From assembly GCF_910592395.1 (NCBI RefSeq), contig NC_088325.1, forward strand, positions 4,865,501 to 4,929,500: DNA of 64,000 bases, in the 5' to 3' direction. The translations under genes and the position numbers were made by a program. The notes below the pieces were generated by a model. The model made no database searches, was not told where the DNA came from, and saw only the letters and a program-made list of their open reading frames with translations. Origin of the DNA: Lineus longissimus (Eukaryota > Nemertea > Pilidiophora > Heteronemertea > Lineidae). Below are positions 43,019 through 53,328 of this stretch, piece by piece. Positions within the stretch are counted from its first letter, which is position 1. Each line of letters begins with the position of its first letter.

Positions 43019-43489
43019 TTACCAAGGGGCCTTGACAGTTTTAAGGTGCGCTTTCTTCGCCAATTTTCCTGTAGCGGTAGCAGTAGCAGCACTGTTCTTT
43101 GATGACTTTTTCTTGCGTTTTTTAGTGTCACTTTTAGTAGTTGGATCTTCGCCCGTCCAGGATCCGGTCCCCTCCGAATCGCTTTCTTCCTCCGGCTCGT
43201 GTGAGACTTTCGGCGCAGCAAAAGCAGTCGTCGGAGCGGTGGGAATTGGCGTCATGTCTGTTTCGTTCAGCTCGCGTTGTAACTCGGCCCGGAACACTTC
43301 GCGTGCCGCAGCTTTTAACTGCTCTTGTTGTCCTATCAGGTCCCTCATCTCGTCCGCGTTTAAACTCACAGTCGTGTTTCGTCGCAAGTGGAACCACGTC
43401 TCCTGGTTCCAACGGCAGATGTTGATCGACAGTCGCGGAGACAGTTCTACGGTCACCCGTTCTCGAGGCAGTTTTGATGACGACGCCAT
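43019..43489 (-). CDS. PC4-like putative ssDNA-binding protein
   Basis: The frame is open from 43570, but ATG 43489 (MASSSKLPRERV) is the likely start because it begins the conserved-looking part. Residues ~10-50 (containing LSINICRWNQETWFHLRRN then TVSLNADEMRDL) have the strand and helix pattern of the PC4/p15 ssDNA-binding fold. The C-terminus is acidic then strongly Lys-rich (TKKRKKKSSK). A small ssDNA-binding protein next to a protein-primed polymerase would make sense for strand-displacement replication. The assignment is by pattern and unverified. Confidence 0.5.
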   Translation of the reverse strand: MASSSKLPRERVTVELSPRLSINICRWNQETWFHLRRNTTVSLNADEMRDLIGQQEQLKAAAREVFRAELQRELNETDMTPIPTAPTTAFAAPKVSHEPEEESDSEGTGSWTGEDPTTKSDTKKRKKKSSKNSAATATATGKLAKKAHLKTVKAPW

Positions 43490-43550
43490 TTTGAGTGTTG
43501 TTTGGAAGACAAAGTTCTGACCACACGGGTGTTTTTCATCAATGCCGATC

Positions 43551-46500
43551 TCATTTTTCGTCGTCCTCACTAGAGCTGCTGCTTCCGAGAGACGGTACGG
43601 GGGAGGGTGGTTGACGGTTGCACCGAAAATCGCCGTAAGCGTACGTCTGAATACCGTCGCTTCGTACCCAACGTTTCAAGTCAAGGCAGGAGAGTCCCTT
43701 CTTGTCGCCCGAGAGGGTGAACAGATCGTGCTTGATCGAGCGAATAGCCTTGAAATGGCACCTCTGGGGCTTTTCTGGTTCAAACAGCGCATCGTGATAA
43801 TTTTCAAAATGTAACTTTTGTAATGCCGTTCTCGGGATGCCCTTGGCTTTTGCTTCCCTGCCCTCGGATAGAAATTTGAAGCAGTACATTTTTGCGCGAA
43901 CCCCCACGAAGGCAACTATGGATTCTCCCGGGTATTCTATTTTAAATGTGCCCTTGATTTTTTTATTGACCTCACTGTACAACTCGTGCGCTCGGGGGAA
44001 ATTTGAAAAATCGAAATACTGTGGCGCAACCGAGGAGAAGATAACCTTTGGCTCGATGTTTTTCACCAGATACACGAGACTATCAGTGTCAGTCATCAAG
44101 AGTTGGCAGTTTTCTGGGCCGCCGAGCACGGGCAGGACGAAGTTGTAGTGAAACTTGTACATGTGGAGTTTAATCAACTCCAATACGGTGAACCCGGCCA
44201 CCACTGGACTGTTCAGCTCAACGGATGCGGGTGTAGACTGTACCCCTACTAGTGTTTTATCGTAGAACGTGACGGATTTGAAATTCGGTTTACTCGATAA
44301 CTTTTTGAAAGCTGCCTCATTGCTGACTAGCTTCATGTTGACGTGTTTGGTTTTGTCGATTAAGAGTCTGCCAAAGATACTGTTCAGGATCAGCTTCCAA
44401 AAGCAGCTTTCAAAATCGGAGACCGCCTTTGAACGCTTGCTGGTTATAAAGTCTACAAAATCATGCATCCAGCATCTCTGTTCAAAGGCCAGTACACGAC
44501 GAATGCGCCGCAACCGCATGCCGCACTTGAGGTAGTATTTTAAATTTTGATAGTGCACTACGTAGTCCCGCTTCTCAGTCAGATCGGGCACCAGTTTTTC
44601 TTGACCAGATTTAAAGAACGATGCCTCGCCTAGTCTTAGTCCCAATTCATAAGTGTAATCCGACCATTGGGCCGGAGGAATCACCGCTTTGTGTGGAGCC
44701 AGAGGATACATGGTGTGCCTTTCGTGTAGTTCTGCCGGGTAAGTGAGATCTACGCTCAGGATAAAACCCGCTCTCGCGTCGTCTGGAATTTCTGTAACGT
44801 TTAATTTGCTGATCTCGTTCTTGCTCAACCAACGATAGTTTTTCTCGGGCAAGTTTTTGCTCAGGGCGTGTCCGTATAAATTAGTGCAATCGAGCGCCAT
44901 GATTTCTTGCCGAGGCTCCTCGGGTCTGTAGTTTCGGCCCATTTCGGGGATATTGGCCTCGGCGTGGCGTAGCATGATGGAGGCGACACCCCCTCTGACA
45001 CCCCGTTTCACCCACTGCACCATTTCTAGATCGTGTAATACATCCAAGCGCACCTGCGTGCGCTTCAGCATGGCGTGGAAGGCAAAGTGTGGCAGTGTCA
45101 AAAACTTGGCCGTATCCATTTGGAAATGACCCAAAGACAAATCGCGGAATTTCTCAAAACAATCCGCCAAGAGAAGCACGTCCGTTATCAGATAGACCAG
45201 TAGGTAATCTTTCAGATTTTGGCAAGCCGCAGCCCTCCACACCCGCTCCGCGTGTTTATATTCGGCCTCCGTGACGCTTACTTCACGAAGAGAATCATAA
45301 AGCACCTCTTTTGAAGGGAGTTTATAGAGTTTGAGTTTATCTTCCCCGTCTAGGAAGTCGTAACAGAACACACCTTTTCTACTCAAGAGCTCGTATTGCT
45401 CGGTGTTGCCTCTGACATATTCCCATAAGAGCGGGAACACGGTTGGATTCTTGGCGTTGGACCCTCCAACGGTGCTCTTGGCATTCTTCATGGATTCCGC
45501 AATCGAGCTCAAGGAAGCTTTCATGAATTCAAATGAATCTTGAAAGACGATTTCCCTGTCAAATACGGCCAAGTAGTGCTCAGTGTTTCTTGGTAAAATC
45601 CGAGGGGGTGACGCCCGGCGTTCTTCATTTCGTCTTGCTATGGCTTTGATCAAAAGATGCTGGTCGAATCGTATGGCTCCGTGAGCAAAACAAGGCACCA
45701 TTGTTGTTTTTTCGCTCGCGTAAGTGAAGTTACAACGGTTACACAAGGCGTAACGGTATTTTCCAGAAAGGTGACAATGATCTTTGAGGGGGGAAGTGAA
45801 TCCTGCGAAATCCGCCCCGCACATTTCACAACACGTTTGTTGGCGAAAACGAAGCCAGTCTTCGGGGGTCATTTTTAAAGGCAGGTTTTGAGTATCATTT
45901 ATGAGTTGGATCTCTTCTCTTTGAACGTCTAGCCAATCGAGAAATCTTTCTACGCAATCCGCCCCGACCCGGTGAGTTGTATGTCCTATTTGGGTTACAT
46001 ATCCTGATTGCGGCCACGGCAATTGGTACGTGCCGTCTTCGGGAATCGTCTTCTGGACAGGGGATTTGCATTGTTTCAAAGTCATAGTATATCACAAATC
46101 TGGCCATTGTCATTTTTTCAAACTGGCAAAATTGGACAGTAGATGCCTTTTTCGGAGTTTTGTAAAGTTGAGGCTTCTGTGCGCAGCAACTGCGCCAGTG
46201 CTCGCCCCGGCGGTCTTCTGTCGCGAACATACATAAACAAGCGCGGCAGACATATTTCCTCCTCTGGGTGACGCCGCTGCCTAAAAGGCGAGTCAAACTC
46301 GAGATAAGAATGTAGTGATTTCGAAACAGCAGCAAGTCCACACACTGTCCCTCCCTCGGCTGACTGGGTAAATTCTTACTCAAATAGTAGATTCGAATCG
46401 GGGGAGTCTTGTTGGGTCGTTTTGAAGCGGTGATTCCAAAAACGCTCAGGACAAGAGACGGATTGTTTCTCTCGAAAAACGCCATTTGGGCTAACGGCGT

Positions 46501-47025
46501 CGGGAAGCTCAAGCCAGAAAAATTCAACTTACTCTTCGTGTACCAAGCCTCAAGTTTATATCGAGGCGGGGGTCTACTCCAACTGCGCCCGTTTTCAAAA
46601 AGCAATAAGCAGTCGCGAAAACACACGTCCTCCTTTGATTTGGGGGGGCTGACACAGGCTCTCTTTCCGAGCAGATCTCGAGGCAACCCACAGTGTCTGG
46701 CGTCACCACACGAGGCCTGCCCGCCTCTGCGAAATGGAGTGAATGCCGATAGATACAGACAAAGACTTAGCACTCGATCAAAAGTCCATCCGGAACCTTC
46801 GTGATGATAGGCGTCAACTTTCCCAGAGATCTCTTCCAACTGCGATGTAACCAGTTCGTCAATTCCTTGTTCTACGAGCAAGCTCCTCACCTGTGTAAGA
46901 AACCACGGTTCGGCCGTGTATGGTATCACCCTGTATGATCCCCTTCCCGCGCAATCCCGGAGACACCGGACGATAGCGCCGCCACGGCCAGATGCCGAAC
47001 TTCGCTGTAATGGCTTGATGTACAC
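43551..47025 (-). pseudogene. Protein-primed family B DNA polymerase, one frameshift
   Basis: The N-terminal frame (47025 to 45895) contains a Cys-rich zinc-finger-like segment (YVCRACLCMF) and Exo I (IYYDFETM, near residue 310). The C-terminal frame (46085 to 43551, 844 codons) has a CxxC...HCH...CNRC endonuclease-VII-like zinc motif. It also has palm motif A DCTNLYGHAL (residue ~398 of that frame), motif B LKLILNSIFG (~562) and motif C TDTDSL (~663). Coding character passes from the first to the second frame at about 46.0 kb, just after Exo I, so a single indel splits the gene. Apart from that break the catalytic motifs look complete. It would replicate the linear genome from a protein primer. 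Confidence 0.9.
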
Positions 47026-47240
47026 ACGTTCGAGTTGATGAGAAACATGGAATAAAAGTGATAGCCAACATCATATCTGAGTCTGATTTATCCCTCCACG
47101 TAACGGCAGATATCATTCATTGGCGACCTTCCTTTTCGGACTATCATGGAATCTTCTGATTGACTTTATTCGAGTGTTTTTGAGAAGGCCGGGAACAGGA
47201 CGGGAATCTACACGGATATGTATTGCGTCAGCGTGTGTAC
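47026..47240. other. Right flank of lineage A, adjoining a LINE
   Basis: Contains no recognisable gene. Some of it may be the polymerase upstream region or part of a terminal repeat; no match to the left flank was seen. Confidence 0.3.
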
Positions 47241-50200
47241 CGGTATGAATGAATGAATGAAAAGCATTTATAGGCGGCGCCTTTCCATGAGCCTGATCAA
47301 GGTGCCACCCCGTTCAAAACCGAAAACATCATTCAGAGAAGTGCTTCTTAAAAAGCCACGTCTTTAGCTGAAGTTTGAAACTGGTGATATTTTGGCATGC
47401 CTTGACGTGGCCAGGGAGGGCGTTCCAAAGAACAGGTGCACAAGACGAGAGACTCCGGTCGCCTAGCCGAGTTCGGGTTCTTTTGACGGAGACCCGATCA
47501 AGCCCAGAATACCGCGTCTCTCGTCGGCCAGGTGCAGCACTCAAAAACCCATCGAAATATTGTGGTGCAAGACCGCTATAGATCTTATAAGCAGTCAGCG
47601 AGATCTTGTACTCGATCCTTGACCTAACAGGGAGCCAGTGCAATTGCCGAAGGGCAGGGGTTATGTGCGCAGATTTCCTAAGACGGAGGACAATCCTGGC
47701 AGCCCAGTTCTGAATACGCTGGAGTGGAGCAATGGTACTTTCATGGAGACCATGCAGAATGCCATTATTGCAATCTAACCGGGAGCTGACCAATGCACAA
47801 ACCAAACGCTCTGCGCTAGCTTGATCGAGGTACTTTCTTACACGACCGATGTTGTAAAGGCTTGCACTAGCTGCCCTGCAGATGGAGGAGACCTGTTTCT
47901 TCATGGTCATATTTTTATCCAGCCAAACGCCCAAGTCCTTCACACAATCCGATTCATGAATGTCCTGACCGTCAACCACAATGGACGAAATAGAGCCAGT
48001 CCTTCTGGAGGACACAAAGTTTGCCATGTCGGTCTTAGGTGCGTTTAGAGCAAGTTTATTGTCCATTAACCAATCTCCAATGTCACTGATGCAGTCCTCT
48101 ACGTGAGAGAGTACATGAGCACCGTCCTCCTTGTCACCACAGCGAAAGCTGTCCATCACCTGATTATCATCAGCGTACATCTCAAAGGTGATCCTCTTCT
48201 CACGGATCAGGTCACCAAGGGGAAGCGTGTATATAGTGAACAGGATCGGCCCCAAAACTGAGCCTTGCGGGACACCGTACCTCAGCTCGACACTATCTGA
48301 CACACAACCATTTACTGAAACAGATACCTGTCGCTGTTGAAGGTATGAAGCAAACCAGTTCAAGGCTTGAGACGTCAAACCTATTCTGTCATGCAGCCTG
48401 GCGAGTAAGATCTCATGATCAACAGTGTCAAATGCGGCTGACATATCGAGGAGAACTAGAAACGCTTCATTACCTTCGTCCATGCATGACAGAATGTTGT
48501 CGACGACCTTTAACAGGACCGTTTCCGTACTGTGACCCTCGCGGTAACCCGATTGGTTCGAGTCGTAGAGCCCATGAGTAGACATATGTTCCTTCAGACG
48601 TGAAACCACGATCCTCTCAATCAGTTTTGACAAGTACGATAGGTTGAACACCGGGCGGTAGTTTGAAAGAACATCCTTGTCCAAATTCGACTTTTTCAAA
48701 AGCGGCGTGACAAGCGCACCCTTTAGGCTAGGTGGCACTTGCCCAAGTTTAATTGACAAGTTAATGATCTTGACTAGCGCTGGTAATAGTGGAGGCAGAC
48801 ATTTCTTGAGGAGACTGGTGGGGATTGGATCTAAGCTACATCCCTTTGGTGGTAAGGATAAGACAAGCTTCTCCACTTCAGCCTCGGTGGTTGGCCGAAG
48901 TACGTCCAACACAGGAGGACGTTCAGGAAGAACAGCTGGTGCTGAATCCGAGTTGGTTCGATCAAGTTTGTCACGAATCGTATCAATCTTGTCTGAAAAG
49001 AAGTGGCTGAAGTCCTCGGCGAGTTGCTTGGCATCAGAGTGAGTGGGGAGGGGAGATGCTTTTTTCTTCCCAAGGAGCTCATTCACTATTTTGAATAAGT
49101 CCTTATCACTGGCTGCGTCGATTCTAGATCGATTATATTCAAGCTTTGCGTCGTTCACTAAGTTTGTCACAGTCACACTATGTGATCGATACAACTGTTT
49201 ACTGATCTCCGTGCGTTCTTTACGCCACTTCCTTTCAAAACGACGTCTGATACGCCTGGCCTCTCGAATATCTGCATTGAACCAAGGCGTGTGAACCCGT
49301 ACTGCAAAGGAACGTGTCACTAATGGCGCATGATTTTCAAGTATCTCCTTAAGACAGGTGTCGTATTGCCCGATGAGATCTCCAAGATGACCAGTGGGAT
49401 TCAGAACCAGGTCACTGCTTTGGATATCAGCCTGGAAAGCTTCGGTGTCAATATCCTTCAGCTTCCTAAAGGTGGCAGTTTTAGGAGTAGCCAGTGGGCG
49501 CACAAGTTTTAGAGAACAATGAACAGCGTAATGATCTTTGGTTGATAACGATGGATCGACAGTGACATCACTAATTATATCATCTGCACCTCGATGCGAC
49601 AACAGCTGGTCATTAATATGACCTTTCGCATGAGTCGGCTCAGCCACATGCTGAACAAGTTCGAACGCATCAAGCATGTTGCTGAAGGATACTACGAGGG
49701 AATGATCAGTTTTGTCTAAGTGGATGTTGAAGTCACCCGCCAAAAGCAGATGTTTCGTTACCGAGACAACACTTTCAAGGAAAGACCCAAATTCCGCTAT
49801 GAACTCCTGAACGTTACGCGGGAAGCCATCTGGTCGATAGATGATGATAACCCTCACAGACTCGTGTCCTGATGTGATTGAAACGTCCAAGCACTCAAAA
49901 TATTTGTAGGCGTCCACAGGATTCCGATGAATCTTTAATCCACCCTTTGTTAGGATGCCGACACCACCACCCCGACGAGATGTTCGAGGTTGATGAACAA
50001 ATTCGTATCCACTCAGAGTCCCCGTGAGGTCAGCGATTGTGAAGTTATCTGTTTCCTTTCCTTGAAACCATGTCTCTGTAAGCAACACAATGTCGGTATT
50101 ACGCTCCAACACTGACTCACAAACAGTTGATACTTTCCCATTGAGCGAACGAGCGTTCCACAAAGTAAGATTCATTGTCTTTGATTCCTGACCGTCACGT

Positions 50201-50340
50201 TTCCAAATCCCTTTGACATGCATTCCTGCCCGCTTACTGCGCCTGGTTTTTGGGTTTCTGAATAAACCCAAGTCCCTCAAAAGCTTTTGAGTGTCAGGTG
50301 AAATGGATTGTACTGTGTGTAACATTACTATACATTGCCA
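47240..50340 (-). mobile_element. L2/CR1-group LINE with intact ORF2
   Basis: The minus-strand ORF is followed by a short 3' UTR and a tail of ATTC/TTCA repeats (plus-strand GAATGAATGAATGAATG at 47246-47262), which is how L2/CR1-type elements usually end. No ORF1 is present upstream, so the copy is probably 5'-truncated. It lies head to head with the SGNH/Gypsy unit on the plus strand, with only about 20 bp between the ORFs. Confidence 0.8.
47329..50325 (-). CDS. LINE ORF2: APE endonuclease plus reverse transcriptase, uninterrupted
   Basis: 998 residues. Endonuclease motifs: LTLWNARSLNGK, LLTETWFQG, RRGGGVGIL, LAGDFNIHL and TKDHYAVH, residues ~55-270. RT motifs: LSNYRPVFNLSYLSKLIER, LLDMSAAFDTVDHEILL, GVPQGSVLGP and the YADD box with Asn after it, residues ~530-740. 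The C-terminal LHWLPVRSRIEYKI block is typical of the L2/CR1 group. No stops or frameshifts occur, so this is the least damaged retroelement ORF in the window and may have inserted recently. The first ATG (50325) is at the very edge of the element, so the real start may be an inner one. Confidence 0.88.
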   Translation of the reverse strand: MLHTVQSISPDTQKLLRDLGLFRNPKTRRSKRAGMHVKGIWKRDGQESKTMNLTLWNARSLNGKVSTVCESVLERNTDIVLLTETWFQGKETDNFTIADLTGTLSGYEFVHQPRTSRRGGGVGILTKGGLKIHRNPVDAYKYFECLDVSITSGHESVRVIIIYRPDGFPRNVQEFIAEFGSFLESVVSVTKHLLLAGDFNIHLDKTDHSLVVSFSNMLDAFELVQHVAEPTHAKGHINDQLLSHRGADDIISDVTVDPSLSTKDHYAVHCSLKLVRPLATPKTATFRKLKDIDTEAFQADIQSSDLVLNPTGHLGDLIGQYDTCLKEILENHAPLVTRSFAVRVHTPWFNADIREARRIRRRFERKWRKERTEISKQLYRSHSVTVTNLVNDAKLEYNRSRIDAASDKDLFKIVNELLGKKKASPLPTHSDAKQLAEDFSHFFSDKIDTIRDKLDRTNSDSAPAVLPERPPVLDVLRPTTEAEVEKLVLSLPPKGCSLDPIPTSLLKKCLPPLLPALVKIINLSIKLGQVPPSLKGALVTPLLKKSNLDKDVLSNYRPVFNLSYLSKLIERIVVSRLKEHMSTHGLYDSNQSGYREGHSTETVLLKVVDNILSCMDEGNEAFLVLLDMSAAFDTVDHEILLARLHDRIGLTSQALNWFASYLQQRQVSVSVNGCVSDSVELRYGVPQGSVLGPILFTIYTLPLGDLIREKRITFEMYADDNQVMDSFRCGDKEDGAHVLSHVEDCISDIGDWLMDNKLALNAPKTDMANFVSSRRTGSISSIVVDGQDIHESDCVKDLGVWLDKNMTMKKQVSSICRAASASLYNIGRVRKYLDQASAERLVCALVSSRLDCNNGILHGLHESTIAPLQRIQNWAARIVLRLRKSAHITPALRQLHWLPVRSRIEYKISLTAYKIYSGLAPQYFDGFLSAAPGRRETRYSGLDRVSVKRTRTRLGDRSLSSCAPVLWNALPGHVKACQNITSFKLQLKTWLFKKHFSE

Positions 50341-50347
50341 AGTGGGG

Positions 50348-51004
50348 ATGAGGATTCTTGTTACGGGACACTCTTTTGTTGCCCGCTACAGGCGATTTCT
50401 GCTGGAGGAGCTGGGTGCGCCGACTTCGGTGCCTATTACCTTTAACTTTGTAGCAAAGTTAGGCTTGCCGGAGGAGACTGTGAACCTTGCTGGCCTGGGG
50501 GGCCTGCAATGTGATGAGGCCGGTCGTGCTTTTGTACAAAATGCTGTGACGAGGGTACAGCCGAACCTGCTTATTCTGGAACTGGGCACTAATGATTTAG
50601 TGGCTAGCCCACACATACCAGACGAACAGCTGACGGAGAATGTCCTTGGCACCTTGGTTACTTTGTGCAAGCAGTTGAAGGAGAGCTGCCAAGTTTTGCG
50701 AAAAATCATCCTGTGCCAAGTTGTTAATAGGAAACGGTGCAGAAACACATCGGCAGAACATTTTGATGCAAGGAGGAAATCTTTCAATGAGAAGCTGCTC
50801 CTGAAGTGTCGCGAGGAACAATATTCTAAGCTAATTGTGCGATACAAACATGATCGATCGATCCTTGTGAATCTGGCCACAAGCGTAAGTGGAGATAATA
50901 TCCACTTTACTTCACACAGAGGGCTGGACTTGTATCACTTTAGCATTAGGAGGGCGATCACCCAAGGCCTGCAGGTGATGCGACAAGAGGATGCGCAGAT
51001 GTAA
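50348..51004 (+). CDS. SGNH/GDSL-type hydrolase-like ORF linked to a Gypsy element
   Basis: The likely start is ATG 50348 (MRILVTGHSFV); the frame extends a little further upstream into LINE sequence. Block I is GHSF with Ser9, block III is LELGTND near residue 80, and block V is DNIH (D183, H186). These are the catalytic landmarks of the SGNH fold (esterase/lipase/acetylhydrolase). 218 residues, intact. It lies 0.4 kb before gag on the same strand. SGNH domains are known as accessory ORFs in some LINEs and other retroelements; whether this one belongs to the Gypsy unit or is a separate retrogene cannot be told here. Confidence 0.7.
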   Translation: MRILVTGHSFVARYRRFLLEELGAPTSVPITFNFVAKLGLPEETVNLAGLGGLQCDEAGRAFVQNAVTRVQPNLLILELGTNDLVASPHIPDEQLTENVLGTLVTLCKQLKESCQVLRKIILCQVVNRKRCRNTSAEHFDARRKSFNEKLLLKCREEQYSKLIVRYKHDRSILVNLATSVSGDNIHFTSHRGLDLYHFSIRRAITQGLQVMRQEDAQM

Positions 51005-51445
51005 AGAACTTTCATGCATGGATATCACTGGGGCTGATTTTCACACCTGCTATCCAGTGTGATTTGCACATTGTTGCATTTTGTACACAGGTTTGAACTA
51101 GGCCTACCTAATTGCATTCATAGTTTCACATGGTTGATTGTGTCACATGCTTTATTGATTTACATGTTTCACATGTTTTTCATGGTAGTCGATGCATGGA
51201 TGAATGTACCTAATGCATTTTTCTTTTCCAGGTAATGGTTGTATTTTGCTAATGCATGTATTAGTATGTGATTTATTTTTCCTCACATGTAACTTGATAT
51301 TGCATGTTTAGTTGCAGATTGCATGCATGTATATGATACTTGCTGATGAGTGCATGTTGGTTCTGTGTGCTTGATCGTATACAGGGCTTTATTTCTACAT
51401 AGCAGGGTGCTGATCCTCCTTTAAGGCAGAGTGAATACTTGCAGC
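51005..51445. other. Spacer between SGNH ORF and gag
   Basis: T-rich sequence with many tgcatg and acatg words. No LTR boundary, primer-binding site or ORF could be identified. Confidence 0.4.
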
Positions 51446-53326
51446 ATGGCAAACCAAGGGATGCAGCTGCGAGGTCGGCAGCTCCAAGGAGCTATTCCAC
51501 GTATACCAGCGCAGGCTATTGTTGAGTCTCCAGATGTTACCAGGTCCAGGGAGTCACTTGGGTTTTTTGGCACTGTTAGGAAGCGTTTGTCTGATCTTTT
51601 TTCAGCCATCTCCCTTGATATGGACGGTACATCTTATGACAACACTCCAATGGAGGAAACCTGCATGCCACCCATGCACTCCACTCCAATGGCTCCTCCC
51701 ACTCAGCTATATCACTCTGTACATTCACCAGGGCCACCCACTCTTTCTTGGCAGGGTCACACCACCTTGAGGCAAGCAGGAGGCATTCCATGGCCTGAGT
51801 TGCCCTCTGACCCCCAGCCACCTGAGGCGTCAGTTAGTTTTCCTGGGACACATCGTACCTCTGCTCCCGAGCTTACAACATCAGCTCCGGAGCCAATTTC
51901 GCTAAGGACAGGGACCACGCAGACGGAGGACCAACCTCATCTTGCAGCTCACCAGCAGGTGATAGCACAGGATTCCCTTGCTTTTCAAGCGGTCAAATCG
52001 ACTGATATGCCTGTTAGTGGTACCCACCAGGCTATGCCATGTTCATGCATGTCATTGAACAGTCCAGTGGCAGCTCATTCGAGCATGGCCACACTTACTT
52101 CTGGAACTAGTCTTGCATCTACCACTTCAGCTGGTCAGCTTCAGCCTTGCCCACCGCCTGGTCACCCTGTGGTGTCTGGATCGTTACCGGCCGCTGCTGG
52201 GGACCAATGGCTGCCAGCCACAGTAGCGAACACACACACGTCACACAGCTTGCCCACTACTCGGGGACAGGCCCCACCAGCGTCTGCGTCTCTCCCTCCT
52301 GCAGGCACTGGATCGTTACCGGTTGCCAGCACTAAGGGGGATGTCACGAACACAAGTAAATTTGAGGCACCAGTTGTGAATAACTACCACAACTGTTCTT
52401 TTGGCGGTTCCACCAAAACTCCGCAGACAAAACCTCGTCACAAACCACCAAATATCAAAGTGTTGGATGAATCCAAAGTGGATTGGGAGGCTTACCTCGC
52501 AAACTTTAATGCAGTGACACTGGATTGGACAAAGGAGGAGAAATTAGAGCTTTTGCGTATCAAGCTACAAGGACGCGCGAGTAGGGTGTTGGCTAGTATG
52601 GATCTCCAGGGTACAAGTGTCACCTTTGATGGCCTAGTTAAGGCCCTGGACACCAACTTCATTGGTGAGCGCTCGGAGTGGGCAGCCCGCCTGCGCGACG
52701 TAAAGAGGGAACCGGAAGAGTCATTGGATGATTTGGCATTCAGGCTGTGTCTCTACAGTAAGCGAGCATATGGAAGGCAAATGTGTGACCTTGGGCTACA
52801 GTTATATCTATCACTCCGTGATACTCCCTTGGGGGATAAACTGTACCAATACAAGGACAAACCGATTGAAGAATTGCTCCGTCAGGCTAAGTCTTATGAA
52901 AGCCACCTGCTGGCCACCAACCAGTCGACCATAGCAGGCAGTGTCGCTGCAATTAGCCAACCCCCACAGTATGGTGCACAGAGTGGAACAGACAGACAAT
53001 CATCACGTGGACGTGGGCGTGGCCGTGGACGGTTTGACAGAGGAAACAACCCTAATGCATCCAATAGGGGTGGTGCTTTCGGCAGAGGGGCCCATGGTGG
53101 TGGTGATGCTGGACAGCGTAGAGATACTGGGAACAACGGGGACAGAGAGGATGCTGCTCCTGGTTCGTCAGAAAACAACATGAGGACTCGCTACGGACAG
53201 AACGACAGGCGGTCCACTGTGACTTGTTGGATTTGTAAGCATGAGGGGCATATTTGGAAGGACTGCTCTCAAGTAGAAGATCATTTCAGGCAAAAGTTTG
53301 AGGCCAACCCTGAGCCGTCAAACTAG
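51446..53326 (+). CDS. Gypsy Gag with CCHC zinc knuckle
   Basis: The start is ATG 51446 (MANQGMQLRG). The first ~290 residues are Ser/Thr/Pro-rich and low in complexity. A capsid-like helical domain follows (residues ~330-500; contains LLRIKLQGRASRVLASMDLQ and LRDTPLGDKLYQY). Next is a Gly/Arg-rich RNA-binding stretch and a zinc knuckle, CWICKHEGHIWKDC (C-x2-C-x4-H-x4-C), near the C-terminus. It ends at TAG, with the protease frame open across this point in the -1 frame, suggesting a -1 frameshift to make Gag-Pol. Gag assembles the particle that packages retrotransposon RNA. Confidence 0.85.
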   Translation: MANQGMQLRGRQLQGAIPRIPAQAIVESPDVTRSRESLGFFGTVRKRLSDLFSAISLDMDGTSYDNTPMEETCMPPMHSTPMAPPTQLYHSVHSPGPPTLSWQGHTTLRQAGGIPWPELPSDPQPPEASVSFPGTHRTSAPELTTSAPEPISLRTGTTQTEDQPHLAAHQQVIAQDSLAFQAVKSTDMPVSGTHQAMPCSCMSLNSPVAAHSSMATLTSGTSLASTTSAGQLQPCPPPGHPVVSGSLPAAAGDQWLPATVANTHTSHSLPTTRGQAPPASASLPPAGTGSLPVASTKGDVTNTSKFEAPVVNNYHNCSFGGSTKTPQTKPRHKPPNIKVLDESKVDWEAYLANFNAVTLDWTKEEKLELLRIKLQGRASRVLASMDLQGTSVTFDGLVKALDTNFIGERSEWAARLRDVKREPEESLDDLAFRLCLYSKRAYGRQMCDLGLQLYLSLRDTPLGDKLYQYKDKPIEELLRQAKSYESHLLATNQSTIAGSVAAISQPPQYGAQSGTDRQSSRGRGRGRGRFDRGNNPNASNRGGAFGRGAHGGGDAGQRRDTGNNGDREDAAPGSSENNMRTRYGQNDRRSTVTCWICKHEGHIWKDCSQVEDHFRQKFEANPEPSN

Positions 53327-53328
53327 TA

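Larger units (their letters stand above)
33785..47025 (-). mobile_element. Adintovirus/Polinton-like element, lineage A, with deoxynucleoside kinase
   Basis: About 13 kb with all genes on the minus strand: PolB, PC4-like protein, deoxynucleoside kinase, Zn-ribbon acidic protein, chromodomain integrase, A32/FtsK-type ATPase, small structural proteins, major capsid protein and adenain-like protease. The combination of protein-primed PolB, retroviral-type integrase, double-jelly-roll capsid, packaging ATPase and adenain-like protease defines Polintons/adintoviruses. It is visibly richer in G+C than the flanking DNA. Lesions: a frameshift in PolB and one stop each in integrase and protease. No penton was found. 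Termini are not located; the right side adjoins a LINE at about 47.24 kb. Confidence 0.9.

Noticed and set aside
50291-50347. Upstream start for the SGNH protein
   Set aside because: This extension is the antisense of the LINE ORF2 start; the ATG at 50348 begins directly at the catalytic strand.
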